A stretch of DNA of 64,000 nucleotides, from the NCBI GenBank assembly GCA_036504055.1, contig DASXVU010000016.1, positions 1 through 64,000 of the forward strand, read 5' to 3'. Below, piece by piece: positions 1-8,693 of the stretch. This DNA comes from Methanomassiliicoccales archaeon (GTDB lineage Archaea > Thermoplasmatota > Thermoplasmata > Methanomassiliicoccales > UBA472). Position 1 is the stretch's first letter; every line of letters starts with the position of its first letter. The notes beneath the pieces were generated by a model. That model saw only the letters and a program-made list of their open reading frames with translations. It was not told where the DNA came from and searched no databases. The translations under genes and the position numbers were made by a program.

Positions 1-990
1 GGCGAAATCCATCGAAATGCGTCTTATGCCAGGCAGTCTGGACGAGATCTTCTCCTCTCCCAGTTGGGTCAGGTCCAGGTCAACGAAGCCACCCACCCGG
101 CCCCGCCCTTGATCTATTTCCATTTGTATCGCCCGGGCCACGATGTCCCTAGGGGCAAGTTCCATGGAATGCTCTGCGTACCGGGTCATGAACCTCTCCC
201 CGGCCGCATTCCTTAGAGTGCCGCCTTCTCCTCTGGCCCCCTCGGTTATCAGCATATTGGTACCGAACAATGTGGTGGGATGGAACTGGACGAACTCCAT
301 GTCCTTAAGAGGCAATCCCGCCTGAAGGGCCATCGCCGCCCCGTCCCCGGTGTTGATGTGGGCGTTCGTGGAATGTGCATAGATCCTCCCATAGCCGCCG
401 GTCGCTAGTAGTAAGGATCTCGAGGAGAAGCCCTCAATGTCGCCAGTGGCGATGTTCAACGCCACGCAACCGGTGCATCTTCCTTTCGTCCTGACAAGAC
501 TGGTGACGAACATCTCATCGTAGAAGGCGATCTTCCTGGTCATGCATTGCTCGTACAGTGTATGGAGGAGGTTATGCCCGGTCCGGTCTGCTGCGTAGCA
601 CGTTCGAGGGAAGCCAGCTCCCCCGAAGGGTCGTTGGGCGATCAACCCCTTCTCGTTCCTGGAGAACACCGTTCCCATGTGCTCCATCTCCAGGACCGCA
701 TGAGGCGCGTTCTGACAAAGGATAGAGACGGCATCTTGGTCAGCCAGATAATCCGCCCCTTTGACGGTGTCCAGCGAATGTGTCTCCCAGCTGTCCATCC
801 CTTTTGAAAGGTTATTACCGAGGGCGGCGTTGATCCCTCCCTGCGCGGCGACAGAATGGGACCTTAGCGGGTGCACTTTGGATACGACGGCGACGTCCTT
901 TTCATGATCGGCGGATGAAACGGCCGCCATTAGCCCGGTCAGACCGCCTCCGATTATCACGATATCATGGGTATGGATGAGGTCCGACAT
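1..990 (-). CDS. Fumarate reductase / succinate dehydrogenase flavoprotein subunit (3' end outside window)
   Basis: Flavoprotein that interconverts fumarate and succinate; in methanogens the related TfrA couples this to CoM/CoB thiols. Translating the minus strand from the ATG at 988-990 gives about 330 residues with no stop before the window edge, so the C-terminal half is missing. Visible are an N-terminal FAD dinucleotide motif (IIGGGLTGLMAA, about residues 12-23), the covalent-FAD histidine motif RSHSVAAQGGINA (near residue 45), an RTCYAADRTGH stretch, and the substrate-loop motif QFHPTTLFG followed by TEGARGEGG. A TATA-like box on the minus strand at about 1036-1045 fits a short leader. 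The electron acceptor cannot be told because the partner subunit is not in view. The start is reasonable but its ribosome site is weak. Confidence 0.9.
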   Translation of the reverse strand, partial: MSDLIHTHDIVIIGGGLTGLMAAVSSADHEKDVAVVSKVHPLRSHSVAAQGGINAALGNNLSKGMDSWETHSLDTVKGADYLADQDAVSILCQNAPHAVLEMEHMGTVFSRNEKGLIAQRPFGGAGFPRTCYAADRTGHNLLHTLYEQCMTRKIAFYDEMFVTSLVRTKGRCTGCVALNIATGDIEGFSSRSLLLATGGYGRIYAHSTNAHINTGDGAAMALQAGLPLKDMEFVQFHPTTLFGTNMLITEGARGEGGTLRNAAGERFMTRYAEHSMELAPRDIVARAIQMEIDQGRGRVGGFVDLDLTQLGEEKISSRLPGIRRISMDFA

Positions 991-1328
991 AGGAATGATC
1001 AACTGCTCCTATCCGTTTCAATTGTCCCCCCGGCGGTATAATTCTTTTGCCAATGGCATGATGTGCTGATAGAGATCCGAGAAGGATGAAGGGATCGTGG
1101 GTATGTATCATATCTATCTACGGTTTTGTCGCGTTGCGAACCTTTGTTGGATGGACCCCATCAAAAATGAACTTAGGATCGTCTCGAACGGTCATTTGGA
1201 TCTGGCCAGTCTTAACATACCCCGATGGATGGATAGACCATCCGTAACAATCTATAATACTGTTCCACCGGAATGATGTGCAGAAATCGTCGAATTCTAG
1301 CTTAACGACGATCTTAGGGAGGAGTATC
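991..1328. promoter_or_regulatory. Divergent intergenic region with two related dyads and promoters
   Basis: No gene is visible here. It separates the flavoprotein gene from the corrinoid operon. On the plus strand a TATA-like sequence (TCTATAATAC, 1251-1260) implies transcription from about 1283 and a short leader ending in the strong ribosome site GGGAGGAG ahead of the ATG at 1329. Two dyads with the same half-site lie upstream: GATGG-ACC-CCATC (1150-1162) and GGATGG-ATAGA-CCATCC (1227-1243). The second ends just before the TATA box, where an activator or repressor could act. The dyads are seen; their function is inferred. Confidence 0.5.
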
Positions 1329-1967
1329 ATGCGCAAGGAAGAGATTCTAGCAGGACTGGAAAAGGCCGTAGTGGCCGGGAAGAAGCAAGAGGCCATTCAG
1401 CATGCCAAGGATGCGATGGCGGCGGGTGTCAAGGCTCTGGACGCGATCGACCACGGGCTCATCAAAGGAATGAACATCGTAGGCGACAAGTATGCTGCCC
1501 ATGAATTCTACCTGCCCCAAGTTCTGCTTGCGGCGGATTCGATGTACGGTGCTCTGGACATCCTTTTGCCGCACATACCGAAGGAGGATGCAGACAAGAG
1601 GATCGGAGTCATAATCGGCGTCGTCGAGGGAGATGTCCACGATATCGGCAAGAACATCGTCAAGACGATGTGCACCGCTGCTGGCTTCGAAGTCCACGAC
1701 CTGGGCCGCGATGTCCCTCCAGAAACGTTCGTGGAAAAGACCAAGGAGACCAAGTCGCAGGTCGTCGCCATGAGCACTCTCATGACCCCCACGATGGACG
1801 GCATGAAGGCGGTCATGGATGGTCTGGTAGAGGCGGGCATCAGGATGAACGTCAAGACGATCATTGGCGGGGCCCCAACCTCACAGGAATTCGCTGACGA
1901 CATCGGCGCCGACCTACATGCGGTCAACGCCCAGGAGGCAGTGATCAAGATCAAGGGGGCTTTGTAA
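1329..1967 (+). CDS. Methyltransferase cognate corrinoid protein (MtbC/MtmC/MttC type)
   Basis: Carries the cobalamin (corrinoid) that accepts a methyl group from a substrate-specific methyltransferase and passes it to a second methyltransferase. The 212-residue product has the usual helical cap (about 1-85) followed by a Rossmann B12-binding domain. The base-off motif GDVHDIG holds the cobalt-ligating His at about residue 104, and a GGAPTS motif lies near 177. The start at 1329 is chosen over upstream starts because GGGAGGAG precedes it at good spacing and it begins the conserved cap. The next gene, a MtaA/MtbA-type methyltransferase, starts two bases after the stop. No substrate-specific MtmB/MtbB/MttB/MtaB gene is in the window, so the methyl donor is unknown. 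Confidence 0.92.
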   Translation: MRKEEILAGLEKAVVAGKKQEAIQHAKDAMAAGVKALDAIDHGLIKGMNIVGDKYAAHEFYLPQVLLAADSMYGALDILLPHIPKEDADKRIGVIIGVVEGDVHDIGKNIVKTMCTAAGFEVHDLGRDVPPETFVEKTKETKSQVVAMSTLMTPTMDGMKAVMDGLVEAGIRMNVKTIIGGAPTSQEFADDIGADLHAVNAQEAVIKIKGAL

Positions 1968-1968
1968 G

Positions 1969-3081
1969 ATGGCTGACACGATGAATCACATCGAACGGGC
2001 GGTCGCCGCCCTTCAGGACCAGCCGGTCGACCGTCTGTCGTCATATCCGCTGGCAATGGGCGTGTGCCGCAGAACCGTCGGCGACGGCAAGATGACCTAC
2101 CGCGACTGGGCCTCAGACCCGAAGAAGTATGCGGCCGGGTTCATACAGGGACAGAAGTACTTCGACTTCGACTGGGCCATCGGCCTGATGGACCTGTCGG
2201 TCATGGCTGGAGATCTGGGAGCCACCGTGAGGATGGACGACCAGAACACCCCGTTCGTCACAGAACCGGCGTTCAAGACCGTGGAAGACTATGAGACGTT
2301 CGAGGTCCCGGATGTTCACAAGGGCCGCAGCGGTGTGCTCCTGGAAGGCACCAAGCTATTCACCGATGAGCTGAAGAGCCAGGTGATATGCGCGGGATTC
2401 ATTGAAGGCCCGCTTCTGGCATTAACGCAAGCGACCGGCGCCGAGAAGGTCTTCATGGACATGTACAACCACCGCAGCGCGATACACAAGGCGCTGACCA
2501 AGTTAACCGAGTTCGACATGAGGCTGATCGACGGCTTCAAGGAGACCGGTTGCGCCGGACTGGTCTGGGACTATCTGTGGGGAAGCTACTCCTGCCTGGG
2601 AGACAAGGAATATGAGGAGTTCGAGGGCAATGACAAGTACGCCCTCAAGCTGAACGCGCACACCTCGGAGCTCGGCATCGCAAGCTGCATCCACAACTGC
2701 GCAGACCTGCCGCACCTGGACACCCAGGTCAAGAAGATGAAGCCAGCGATATTTTCGATGGCGTACTATCCCCTGATCCCAGGAAGCCCCTCACCCAAAG
2801 AGGCCATTGCCAAAGGATACGCGGACGGGACGCTGCTGGCGGGGGATATTGACCCTCAGCTTTTCGTAAGAGGCACGCCGGAAAAGATGCAGAAGACCTC
2901 TATGAACCTGATCCAGGAGGTAAAGACAGCCCTGTGCGAGAGGGGTCTGCACTCAAGATATGTAATATCTTCCGGTTGCGAGGTTCCGCCCACTGTCACC
3001 ACCAAGCTTGAGAACATCAAGATGTGCGTTGACACCGTGAAGCAGTATGGCCAGGTCACCTGCGCCAAGGAAAACGCCTGA
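1969..3081 (+). CDS. Corrinoid-dependent methyltransferase of the uroporphyrinogen decarboxylase family (MtaA/MtbA-like)
   Basis: Family members move the methyl group from a methylated corrinoid protein to a thiol such as coenzyme M, or to a pterin. The 370-residue length and TIM-barrel pattern fit the UroD/MtaA/CmuA family. Candidate zinc ligands are His242 and Cys244 in the IHNC motif and Cys337 in SSGCEVPP, the His-x-Cys...Cys arrangement of MtaA/MtbA. It follows the corrinoid gene with a one-base gap, so the two are co-translated partners. The acceptor cannot be read from sequence, and UroD itself is unlikely given the zinc motif and the neighbour. An intergenic stretch of about 107 bases with T-rich runs follows. 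Confidence 0.88.
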   Translation: MADTMNHIERAVAALQDQPVDRLSSYPLAMGVCRRTVGDGKMTYRDWASDPKKYAAGFIQGQKYFDFDWAIGLMDLSVMAGDLGATVRMDDQNTPFVTEPAFKTVEDYETFEVPDVHKGRSGVLLEGTKLFTDELKSQVICAGFIEGPLLALTQATGAEKVFMDMYNHRSAIHKALTKLTEFDMRLIDGFKETGCAGLVWDYLWGSYSCLGDKEYEEFEGNDKYALKLNAHTSELGIASCIHNCADLPHLDTQVKKMKPAIFSMAYYPLIPGSPSPKEAIAKGYADGTLLAGDIDPQLFVRGTPEKMQKTSMNLIQEVKTALCERGLHSRYVISSGCEVPPTVTTKLENIKMCVDTVKQYGQVTCAKENA

Positions 3082-3188
3082 AGCTGCAAACTCTTTCCAT
3101 TTCCATTCTTTCTTTTGCGGGATTTAGAAATTCAGAAACGTATTTCAGATGACAGCCGTATTAGGACAGCACAGCCATCGGTGAGCCA

Positions 3189-3857
3189 ATGAAGATTGCA
3201 CAGATCGCAGGTTTCCTAGGCAGCGGCAAGACCACATTCCTTATCGAAGTGGCAAAGGAGCTGGTCTCTCGAGGCCACCGGATCGCCATCATCGTGAACG
3301 ATGTCGGCGATATCAACGTGGACGCGAAGTTCATCGAGTCGTACGGGTTGAAGGCCAAGGAGATATCCGGCGGATGCATATGCTGCCAGATAGCCGGCAG
3401 TTTCGCCACGACAGTCGCGACTTTGTATAACACCTTCAAACCGGACATCATCATCGTCGAGCCGTCTGGTGTGGCCATACCATGGGGCCTTAAACGGGCC
3501 GCCGAATACTCCGAAGAAGAGATGGAAGGCAAGATCGAGCATACGCCGGTCCTTACTCTGGTCGATTCGGTCAGGATCGATGTGCTAATGGAGTCGGTCC
3601 GCAGACTGGTCGAGACCCAGATACGCGAGGCTGATGTCGTTCTCATCAACAAGGTCGATGCCTCCACGCCGGAGAAGATCAAGAAGGCGGTGGACCTGGT
3701 GAAGAGCATCAACCCCACTGCTGAGATCCTATACGGTTCCGGAAGGACGCTGCAGGGCGTAAAAGAGATCGCTACGATCATGGAGACCAGGATATCCCCG
3801 CGTTATGATGAGGCGAGCGAGAAGGAGATACTGCGCAAGTCCTACGGGACGAAGTGA
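3189..3857 (+). CDS. CobW/HypB-like P-loop GTPase
   Basis: G3E-family GTPase; relatives insert or deliver metals to metalloenzymes or cobalamin. The 222-residue protein shows a P-loop GFLGSGKTT (8-16), the metal-binding GGCICC (61-66) typical of CobW/YjiA proteins, a VEPSG switch motif and a guanine-specificity NKVD near residue 151. The C-terminal CobW domain is missing, so it is a short form. Placed downstream of the corrinoid methyltransferase pair and overlapping the next reading frame, it probably supports metal or corrinoid loading in that system. That role is inference from context. Confidence 0.82.
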   Translation: MKIAQIAGFLGSGKTTFLIEVAKELVSRGHRIAIIVNDVGDINVDAKFIESYGLKAKEISGGCICCQIAGSFATTVATLYNTFKPDIIIVEPSGVAIPWGLKRAAEYSEEEMEGKIEHTPVLTLVDSVRIDVLMESVRRLVETQIREADVVLINKVDASTPEKIKKAVDLVKSINPTAEILYGSGRTLQGVKEIATIMETRISPRYDEASEKEILRKSYGTK

Positions 3858-3868
3858 GCGGTGAACCC

Positions 3869-4330
3869 ATGGACGAAGAGCTACATCTGGAGATGCACCG
3901 GGCGGCCGACGAGCTGGGCAAATTCTCGATCCATATGAAGGTGCATATGAAGGACCCGATCGACCCCGAGCAGGCCGGGAAGTTCCTGGACCATCTATTG
4001 GTACAGATCACCGAGGAGTGCATGAGGGACGGGGCGGACCTCATCGGGCATGTAAAGGCATTCCTCGAACCTACGAGTGGCGGAACGCTCGGTGCCAGCC
4101 TGGTGGATTTCTCGATCGGGACCCAGCTGAGCAACGGGCTCACCGGACCGGTATCAGACGCCGATCTGACGATCCACGTCATCGTGCATGGGCTATGGGA
4201 CCCGGACGTCCGTCACTCATCTATGGAGATGATCGAGAAGGTGATGGCCGAGGAAGGGGTCAAGTTCGAAGTCATCAAGGATTATTACGAGGTCGAGAAG
4301 TCGATCGCTCATCATCACGTGAAGGGGTGA
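3869..4330 (+). CDS. Conserved-looking protein of unknown function in the corrinoid cluster
   Basis: A 153-residue soluble protein that I do not recognise. It begins MDEELHLEMHRAADELG, is rich in His, Asp and Glu, and ends with a short histidine cluster (SIAHHHVKG), which could bind metal. An alternative GTG start at 3854 would overlap the stop of the GTPase gene by four bases; I prefer ATG 3869, which has GGTGA a few bases upstream. It lies between the CobW-like GTPase and a cysteine-rich zinc-ribbon gene, so a role in metal handling or in the methyl-transfer system is plausible but unproven. Confidence 0.7.
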   Translation: MDEELHLEMHRAADELGKFSIHMKVHMKDPIDPEQAGKFLDHLLVQITEECMRDGADLIGHVKAFLEPTSGGTLGASLVDFSIGTQLSNGLTGPVSDADLTIHVIVHGLWDPDVRHSSMEMIEKVMAEEGVKFEVIKDYYEVEKSIAHHHVKG

Positions 4331-4335
4331 ACTCA

Positions 4336-4650
4336 ATGACAGAAAGATACTACGAGGCGATGCGGCAGAAGGGCTTTTCCAACAACACCATGGACTCGAT
4401 CCGCAAGGTGAAGTGTCCCAAGTGTGGGTTCGAGTTCTCCCTGACCTATGCCAGGACCTTTGCCTGCAGGGGGTGTGCCGAGGCACTGCGCAACTGTCCC
4501 AAGGTCCGATGCGCCAAATGCGACACCGAGTTCTACCTGAAGGAGATGCCGCACATCGCCAATCCATACAAGGAGAGGGCGGTCGCCACCCATATGAACA
4601 AGGTCGTCACCGATTATTATGACGAGAATGGATGGAAGAAGTCAAGGTAG
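4336..4650 (+). CDS. Small zinc-ribbon protein of unknown function
   Basis: A 104-residue protein with three paired-cysteine units in the first 70 residues (CPKCGFEF, CRGC, and CPKVRCAKC), which suggests one or two structural zinc sites. It starts MTERYYEAMRQKGF six bases after the preceding stop, so it is the last gene of the corrinoid operon. The rest is basic and shows no membrane segment or enzyme motif. It may be an adaptor or metal-binding accessory of the neighbouring methyltransferase genes; nothing in the sequence proves this. Confidence 0.72.
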   Translation: MTERYYEAMRQKGFSNNTMDSIRKVKCPKCGFEFSLTYARTFACRGCAEALRNCPKVRCAKCDTEFYLKEMPHIANPYKERAVATHMNKVVTDYYDENGWKKSR

Positions 4651-4814
4651 GACACCATCGCACATCAGTTCCCAATTCGAACATCTGGCCTGAGCAGGTC
4701 GTGTTAGGCTTTTCATTTATCTGACATTGGCGGTAATGATATTTTCGGAAAATCCTACTCTATGGTTAAGTATACGCCATGGTACTTCCATTAAAAGGGA
4801 TTCGCTTGGGGAGG

Positions 4815-6227
4815 ATGAATCGAAGGCGCAAGTTCTGGGCTGTTGCCTCGCTACTTGCCATTGTCATGATCGTATCCATATTGGCTGGTTCTATCCTTAA
4901 TGGCAAACAATCATCAACCGGCGGGATGGATCTTAAGTGGAGGATGGATCTCAATAGCGACGGGTCGTTCATATGCCAATTGAACGACACTCTGATCGTT
5001 CAGGATGAGAGAGCGCATCAATTGAAATCGATCGGCAAGGATGGCAATTCAAGATGGAGCTATTTCTATTCCGATCCTCTGAGCATGTTTGCCCGTGATA
5101 ATAGCTACTTTTGCTTCATTGATCATAGAAATGATACCCAGATCCTGGTATGTTTGGGGGTGAATGGAACCGTAGCATGGAGCAAAGCGGTCTCGGCCCA
5201 AAGCAACGTATTCCGAGGGGAAGATGGAAATTACTATTTGCAGGCCGGTTTTATGCAAATGGACACCAATCATTCAACATGCACCGTGACGTGTCTCGAC
5301 GAGAAAGGCAACGAGAGATGGATTCAAACCAGTGATTCGGGCCTAATCGTTTGGGGCATTTGCAGTGACGGAACCGCAATCCTCAGACAGGATATCTATG
5401 ACCTGAATGTCACCCCGCCAGGAATCATTATCGTCAAGCAAGAATTGATCTCAGTGTCATCGGACGGGAATATTCTCGGAAGGCTGAGCCTTCCCTCGAA
5501 CGCATTCAATGCCTTCAGGCTTTATGAACAGGAAAGCAATGGGACCATCGTTGCCTATTTCGAAGACGTCATGAACTTCACGACCTATCACTACATGGGC
5601 ATGACAGAAGACCTTCAGCACAACTGGTCCTTGAAAACCTCAAATATGGAGGATCGAGGCAAAACCATCGGGTCGGTGACATACAAGATCAACAATACTG
5701 GCGTGGTCGGGGATAATGGAAATACATACAGCATCGCAACCCTTGGCGCCTACAATGCCAGCGATGGAACGCTCTTGTTCAAGACAGATTTTCAGGGAAT
5801 ATCCTTTTACTGGGTAGATGTCAACTCTGGGACGGTCTACGTAGAGGATAGGGCCGGTTCATTCTGGGCAGTGGATCAGGAGGGACAGGCAAATTTTGCG
5901 CTCGGCGCTGCTGGATGGCAGGCATTCGATACCTACGGCAACGGGTTATTATTGTATGGTAGCTCATCGATCAAACTGATCGATGACCAAGGCTCACCTG
6001 AATGGCAATACGATCTTGAAGAAGGCACCATCAAATCCGTCCACGTCGGAACGGATAGCACGATTTATCTGATAACGGATGTCGGAATATCGGCCGTTCA
6101 TAAACCGCAGGTCTCAACCACCATGGTCTACATCGTCGCCCTAATATCAATCGACATTCTCGTTATACTAACCTGCGGATTGTGGCTTATGGACCACAGG
6201 CTGCCCGAGGAAAGGCATGGACCCTGA
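4815..6227 (+). CDS. Membrane-anchored PQQ-like beta-propeller protein, copy 1
   Basis: About 470 residues with an N-terminal hydrophobic anchor (FWAVASLLAIVMIVSILAG), a long extracytoplasmic region of repeated DG/NG-S-x-W units typical of PQQ-like beta-propeller blades (DGNSRWSY, NGTVAWSK, KGNERWIQ, QGSPEWQY), and a second hydrophobic segment near the C-terminus followed by a short charged tail. Many NxS/NxT sequons suggest surface glycosylation. The start at 4815 matches the start of the paralog at 6818; an upstream ATG at 4779 is possible. Function unknown. Such proteins serve as surface sensors, adhesins or assembly scaffolds in other systems. Confidence 0.75.
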   Translation: MNRRRKFWAVASLLAIVMIVSILAGSILNGKQSSTGGMDLKWRMDLNSDGSFICQLNDTLIVQDERAHQLKSIGKDGNSRWSYFYSDPLSMFARDNSYFCFIDHRNDTQILVCLGVNGTVAWSKAVSAQSNVFRGEDGNYYLQAGFMQMDTNHSTCTVTCLDEKGNERWIQTSDSGLIVWGICSDGTAILRQDIYDLNVTPPGIIIVKQELISVSSDGNILGRLSLPSNAFNAFRLYEQESNGTIVAYFEDVMNFTTYHYMGMTEDLQHNWSLKTSNMEDRGKTIGSVTYKINNTGVVGDNGNTYSIATLGAYNASDGTLLFKTDFQGISFYWVDVNSGTVYVEDRAGSFWAVDQEGQANFALGAAGWQAFDTYGNGLLLYGSSSIKLIDDQGSPEWQYDLEEGTIKSVHVGTDSTIYLITDVGISAVHKPQVSTTMVYIVALISIDILVILTCGLWLMDHRLPEERHGP

Positions 6228-6281
6228 GATTCCCTATTCAGGTAAGCATTTCCGTTCCGAGCACACCTAGAAAACTAAATA

Positions 6282-6536
6282 ATGTTGGTAACTCATCAAA
6301 TCAATCCCGTGAACGAATCCCTTTGCGCCCGCGATTCTATCGGACCGGCCGATGACCTTAACATGATTGAGGATGAGGAGACATTTTCGGGAGAAGAGCT
6401 GGATGAGGAAGAAGCAAGGGATCATGGAAGAGGCATTTTGTATCTTGTTTTCGCTGCGGTCATCACAGGTTTCTTCTTATGGCTACTACTGGGATTATGG
6501 GGATTTCTGCAGGAAATGAGCTACGGTCACGGCTGA
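6282..6536 (+). CDS. Small single-pass membrane protein of unknown function
   Basis: An 84-residue reading frame with an acidic N-terminal half (EDEETFSGEELDEEEARD) and one strongly hydrophobic segment (ILYLVFAAVITGFFLWLLLG) near the C-terminus. It lies between two paralogous propeller genes on the same strand. ATG 6282 is used here; ATG 6363 would leave a 57-residue acidic protein and may be the real start. A partner role for the propeller proteins is only a guess. About 280 bases follow with no gene, and an AT-rich promoter-like stretch lies near 6750-6770. Confidence 0.5.
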   Translation: MLVTHQINPVNESLCARDSIGPADDLNMIEDEETFSGEELDEEEARDHGRGILYLVFAAVITGFFLWLLLGLWGFLQEMSYGHG

Positions 6537-6817
6537 TCCATTCGCATAATTGACTCAAACCAACCTAATATTTGAATGGATGATCTTTAACGATCCGCTC
6601 GCAGTATTCACACCAACTGCATTTTGTCTTCTTTACCATCATGTCAGGATATGCCTTGGCGATAATTTTGTGATAGACAGAAGAATGATCCGTTATCGGC
6701 TCAAGGTATCAACCTTGCCCTGATCATGATGGTAGGTTTTCTTAATGGTTATCAGCCGCGATATTAAGATGTCCTCAGAATAAATAACGGCCTCGTTCCT
6801 CCTTTATTGGGAAGAAT

Positions 6818-8260
6818 ATGGAGAAGATCAGACATAAAGAGAGGTTGTGGGCTGTTGCATTGATGGTGGGGATTTTCGTGGTCCTTTCTAGCATTGGCTT
6901 TGCTATGCTCCTGCAGAAGGAGAGAACGACCGGCGGCATGGATGTGCTGTGGAAGCAGACCGGTCTGGGAACAACGACCGACGGTGTCCAATGGATCAAC
7001 GATTCGGCGATAATCAACGATCAGAACGATAAGGAGATCCGGTGCATCGGTCCTGACGGATCGGTCGAATGGATTCATACTTACTCTGAGATCCATATGC
7101 TCATGGCGCGGGATGGGCACATCTGTTTTGCCGAGAACGAGGGCGGTATCACGTTCACCTGCTTGGATCGCAATGGATCGGTCGAATGGACCCGACCTGA
7201 CCCCTGGGTAAATGAGACGCCCATCAATCCCGTCAGTTCAACCTACGGATTGCCAGGTCTCGATGGGAACGTATATCTGTTCGGTCCCTCGGGCCGTTCG
7301 GTCCTTTGCGTCGACGGGTCAGGTTTCGATAGATGGGCCTTTACGGCGGACAACGGGGCCATCGGTTTACCGGTCATCTACTCCGATGGCACGGTATTGA
7401 TTGCTCATGTCATCACAAATGCCTCATCATTGAACTCCGGTCATCCCCAGCTCGGAAATGGGGAGGAGATCGTTGGTGAGGAGCTTATCCGGATATCACC
7501 GAACGGCACTGTCGATGGCCGATTGGAGATCCCAGGGTTCAGGGCCGATCTGCGCAATTCTTTTGATATCGCAGTCAACGGGACCCTCACCTTCAGCTCA
7601 TACAATTTCAGCGATATGACCGGCAGCGTCCTTGGCATATCCGAACATCTTGAGATAGTGTGGTCATCATCCTACAGCGATCTGAACGCCCCAGTCCAAG
7701 GCGAAGGGTCGATCGTGTATTATCTCGAGCACCATTCTGTCGAGATCGATTCCTCTGGGGGTCTGCATCATTTCACCACGTTGTGCGCTTATAACACCAG
7801 CAATAGCAGTCTCCTTTATAGGACGGATTTCTCCGGCACGTTCACCGGCGGGATCATCGTCAGCGGCGACACCGTCTTCCTCAGCGGCAACGACAAGGTC
7901 TGGGCGGTCGGACCGGATGGGGAAGCGCACATCGCTGACTCGTCAGGATGGGCCGTGTTCGGTCCATATGGGGGCGGCCTTCTTCTGTACGACGGGATCG
8001 GGATAAGGCAGATAGGGGCAACCGGTTCAACCGATTGGCAGTTCGACCTGGACAGCGGGACCATCAGGTCGCTTCACCTCAGTTCAGATGGCACGATAAT
8101 AGTGTATGCCAACGATGGGTTCACCGCCATCCACAAGCCTTCCATGTCCACCAACATGATATACATGGTCGGGCTGGTGGCGCTTGACCTGCTGGTCGTT
8201 CTCACGGCAGGGATATGGATATTGGATCGCTGGTCCGCAAAAGAGAGAGGGACACCCTGA
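6818..8260 (+). CDS. Membrane-anchored PQQ-like beta-propeller protein, copy 2
   Basis: Paralog of the protein encoded at 4815-6227, 480 residues. It has the same plan: N-terminal anchor (LWAVALMVGIFVVLSSIGFAM), a conserved TTGGMDVLW after the anchor (STGGMDLKW in copy 1), repeated propeller units (DGSVEWIH, NGSVEWTR, TGSTDWQF), and a C-terminal hydrophobic segment after a conserved AIHKP-S-STNMIYM stretch. The two genes have diverged broadly but keep their ends, which points to an old local duplication. The G+C-richer codon use of this copy compared with copy 1 is visible by eye. Function unknown. Confidence 0.77.
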   Translation: MEKIRHKERLWAVALMVGIFVVLSSIGFAMLLQKERTTGGMDVLWKQTGLGTTTDGVQWINDSAIINDQNDKEIRCIGPDGSVEWIHTYSEIHMLMARDGHICFAENEGGITFTCLDRNGSVEWTRPDPWVNETPINPVSSTYGLPGLDGNVYLFGPSGRSVLCVDGSGFDRWAFTADNGAIGLPVIYSDGTVLIAHVITNASSLNSGHPQLGNGEEIVGEELIRISPNGTVDGRLEIPGFRADLRNSFDIAVNGTLTFSSYNFSDMTGSVLGISEHLEIVWSSSYSDLNAPVQGEGSIVYYLEHHSVEIDSSGGLHHFTTLCAYNTSNSSLLYRTDFSGTFTGGIIVSGDTVFLSGNDKVWAVGPDGEAHIADSSGWAVFGPYGGGLLLYDGIGIRQIGATGSTDWQFDLDSGTIRSLHLSSDGTIIVYANDGFTAIHKPSMSTNMIYMVGLVALDLLVVLTAGIWILDRWSAKERGTP

Positions 8261-8309
8261 GGGCCCGCCATTCCATCAGGGATCCGATCATTCCGGGACG
8301 TTCGAGGGA

Positions 8310-8693
8310 TTAGCCGATCGCTTTCTTGATCGCCTCGACAAATCGTTCTAATTCTTCGTCGCTCGGTTCAGGGAAATCGAAAACCGAGGCATACTCGCAC
8401 GGACCAAGATTCTTTTCTGTGCAGTCGTCCAGGATGACCGAGGTGGCGATCTTCATCCCGTTCCTTTCCATGATGCGGTCGCAGCATTTGTTGCGGCATC
8501 CGTTCACTGCGGTGAGCTTGTCAATTTCCACTCCGCTCATCGACATCATGATCGGGCTGAGACCGACAGTGCACACCGAGAACTGAAGCGATTTTCCATT
8601 TGCCAGGTTCCATTTGGAGAACCTTTCCATGGCCTTCTCCATGAAGACCCCTCTCTCGCCATTGGCGCCGCACACGACCACGCCCTTCCTCAT
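8310..8693 (-). CDS. DGC-domain-like putative zinc-binding protein
   Basis: A 127-residue cysteine-containing protein. The motif NGCRNKCC followed later by ILDDC resembles the DGC family of putative zinc-binding proteins, named for an Asp-Gly-Cys motif. The start codon overlaps the stop of the upstream gene (ATGA), so it is translated with the second DGC-like gene and the large hydantoinase-family gene as one operon. The biochemical role of the family is not established. Linkage to a corrinoid methyltransferase cluster a few kilobases away suggests metal or corrinoid maintenance, by inference. Confidence 0.65.
   Translation of the reverse strand: MRKGVVVCGANGERGVFMEKAMERFSKWNLANGKSLQFSVCTVGLSPIMMSMSGVEIDKLTAVNGCRNKCCDRIMERNGMKIATSVILDDCTEKNLGPCEYASVFDFPEPSDEELERFVEAIKKAIG

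Noticed and set aside
547-807. Plus-strand open frame inside the flavoprotein gene
   Set aside because: The minus strand carries FAD and substrate motifs here; this frame is a shadow.
1278-1328. Upstream start giving a 229-residue corrinoid protein
   Set aside because: The extension covers the leader and ribosome site of the ATG at 1329 and does not match the helical cap of corrinoid proteins.
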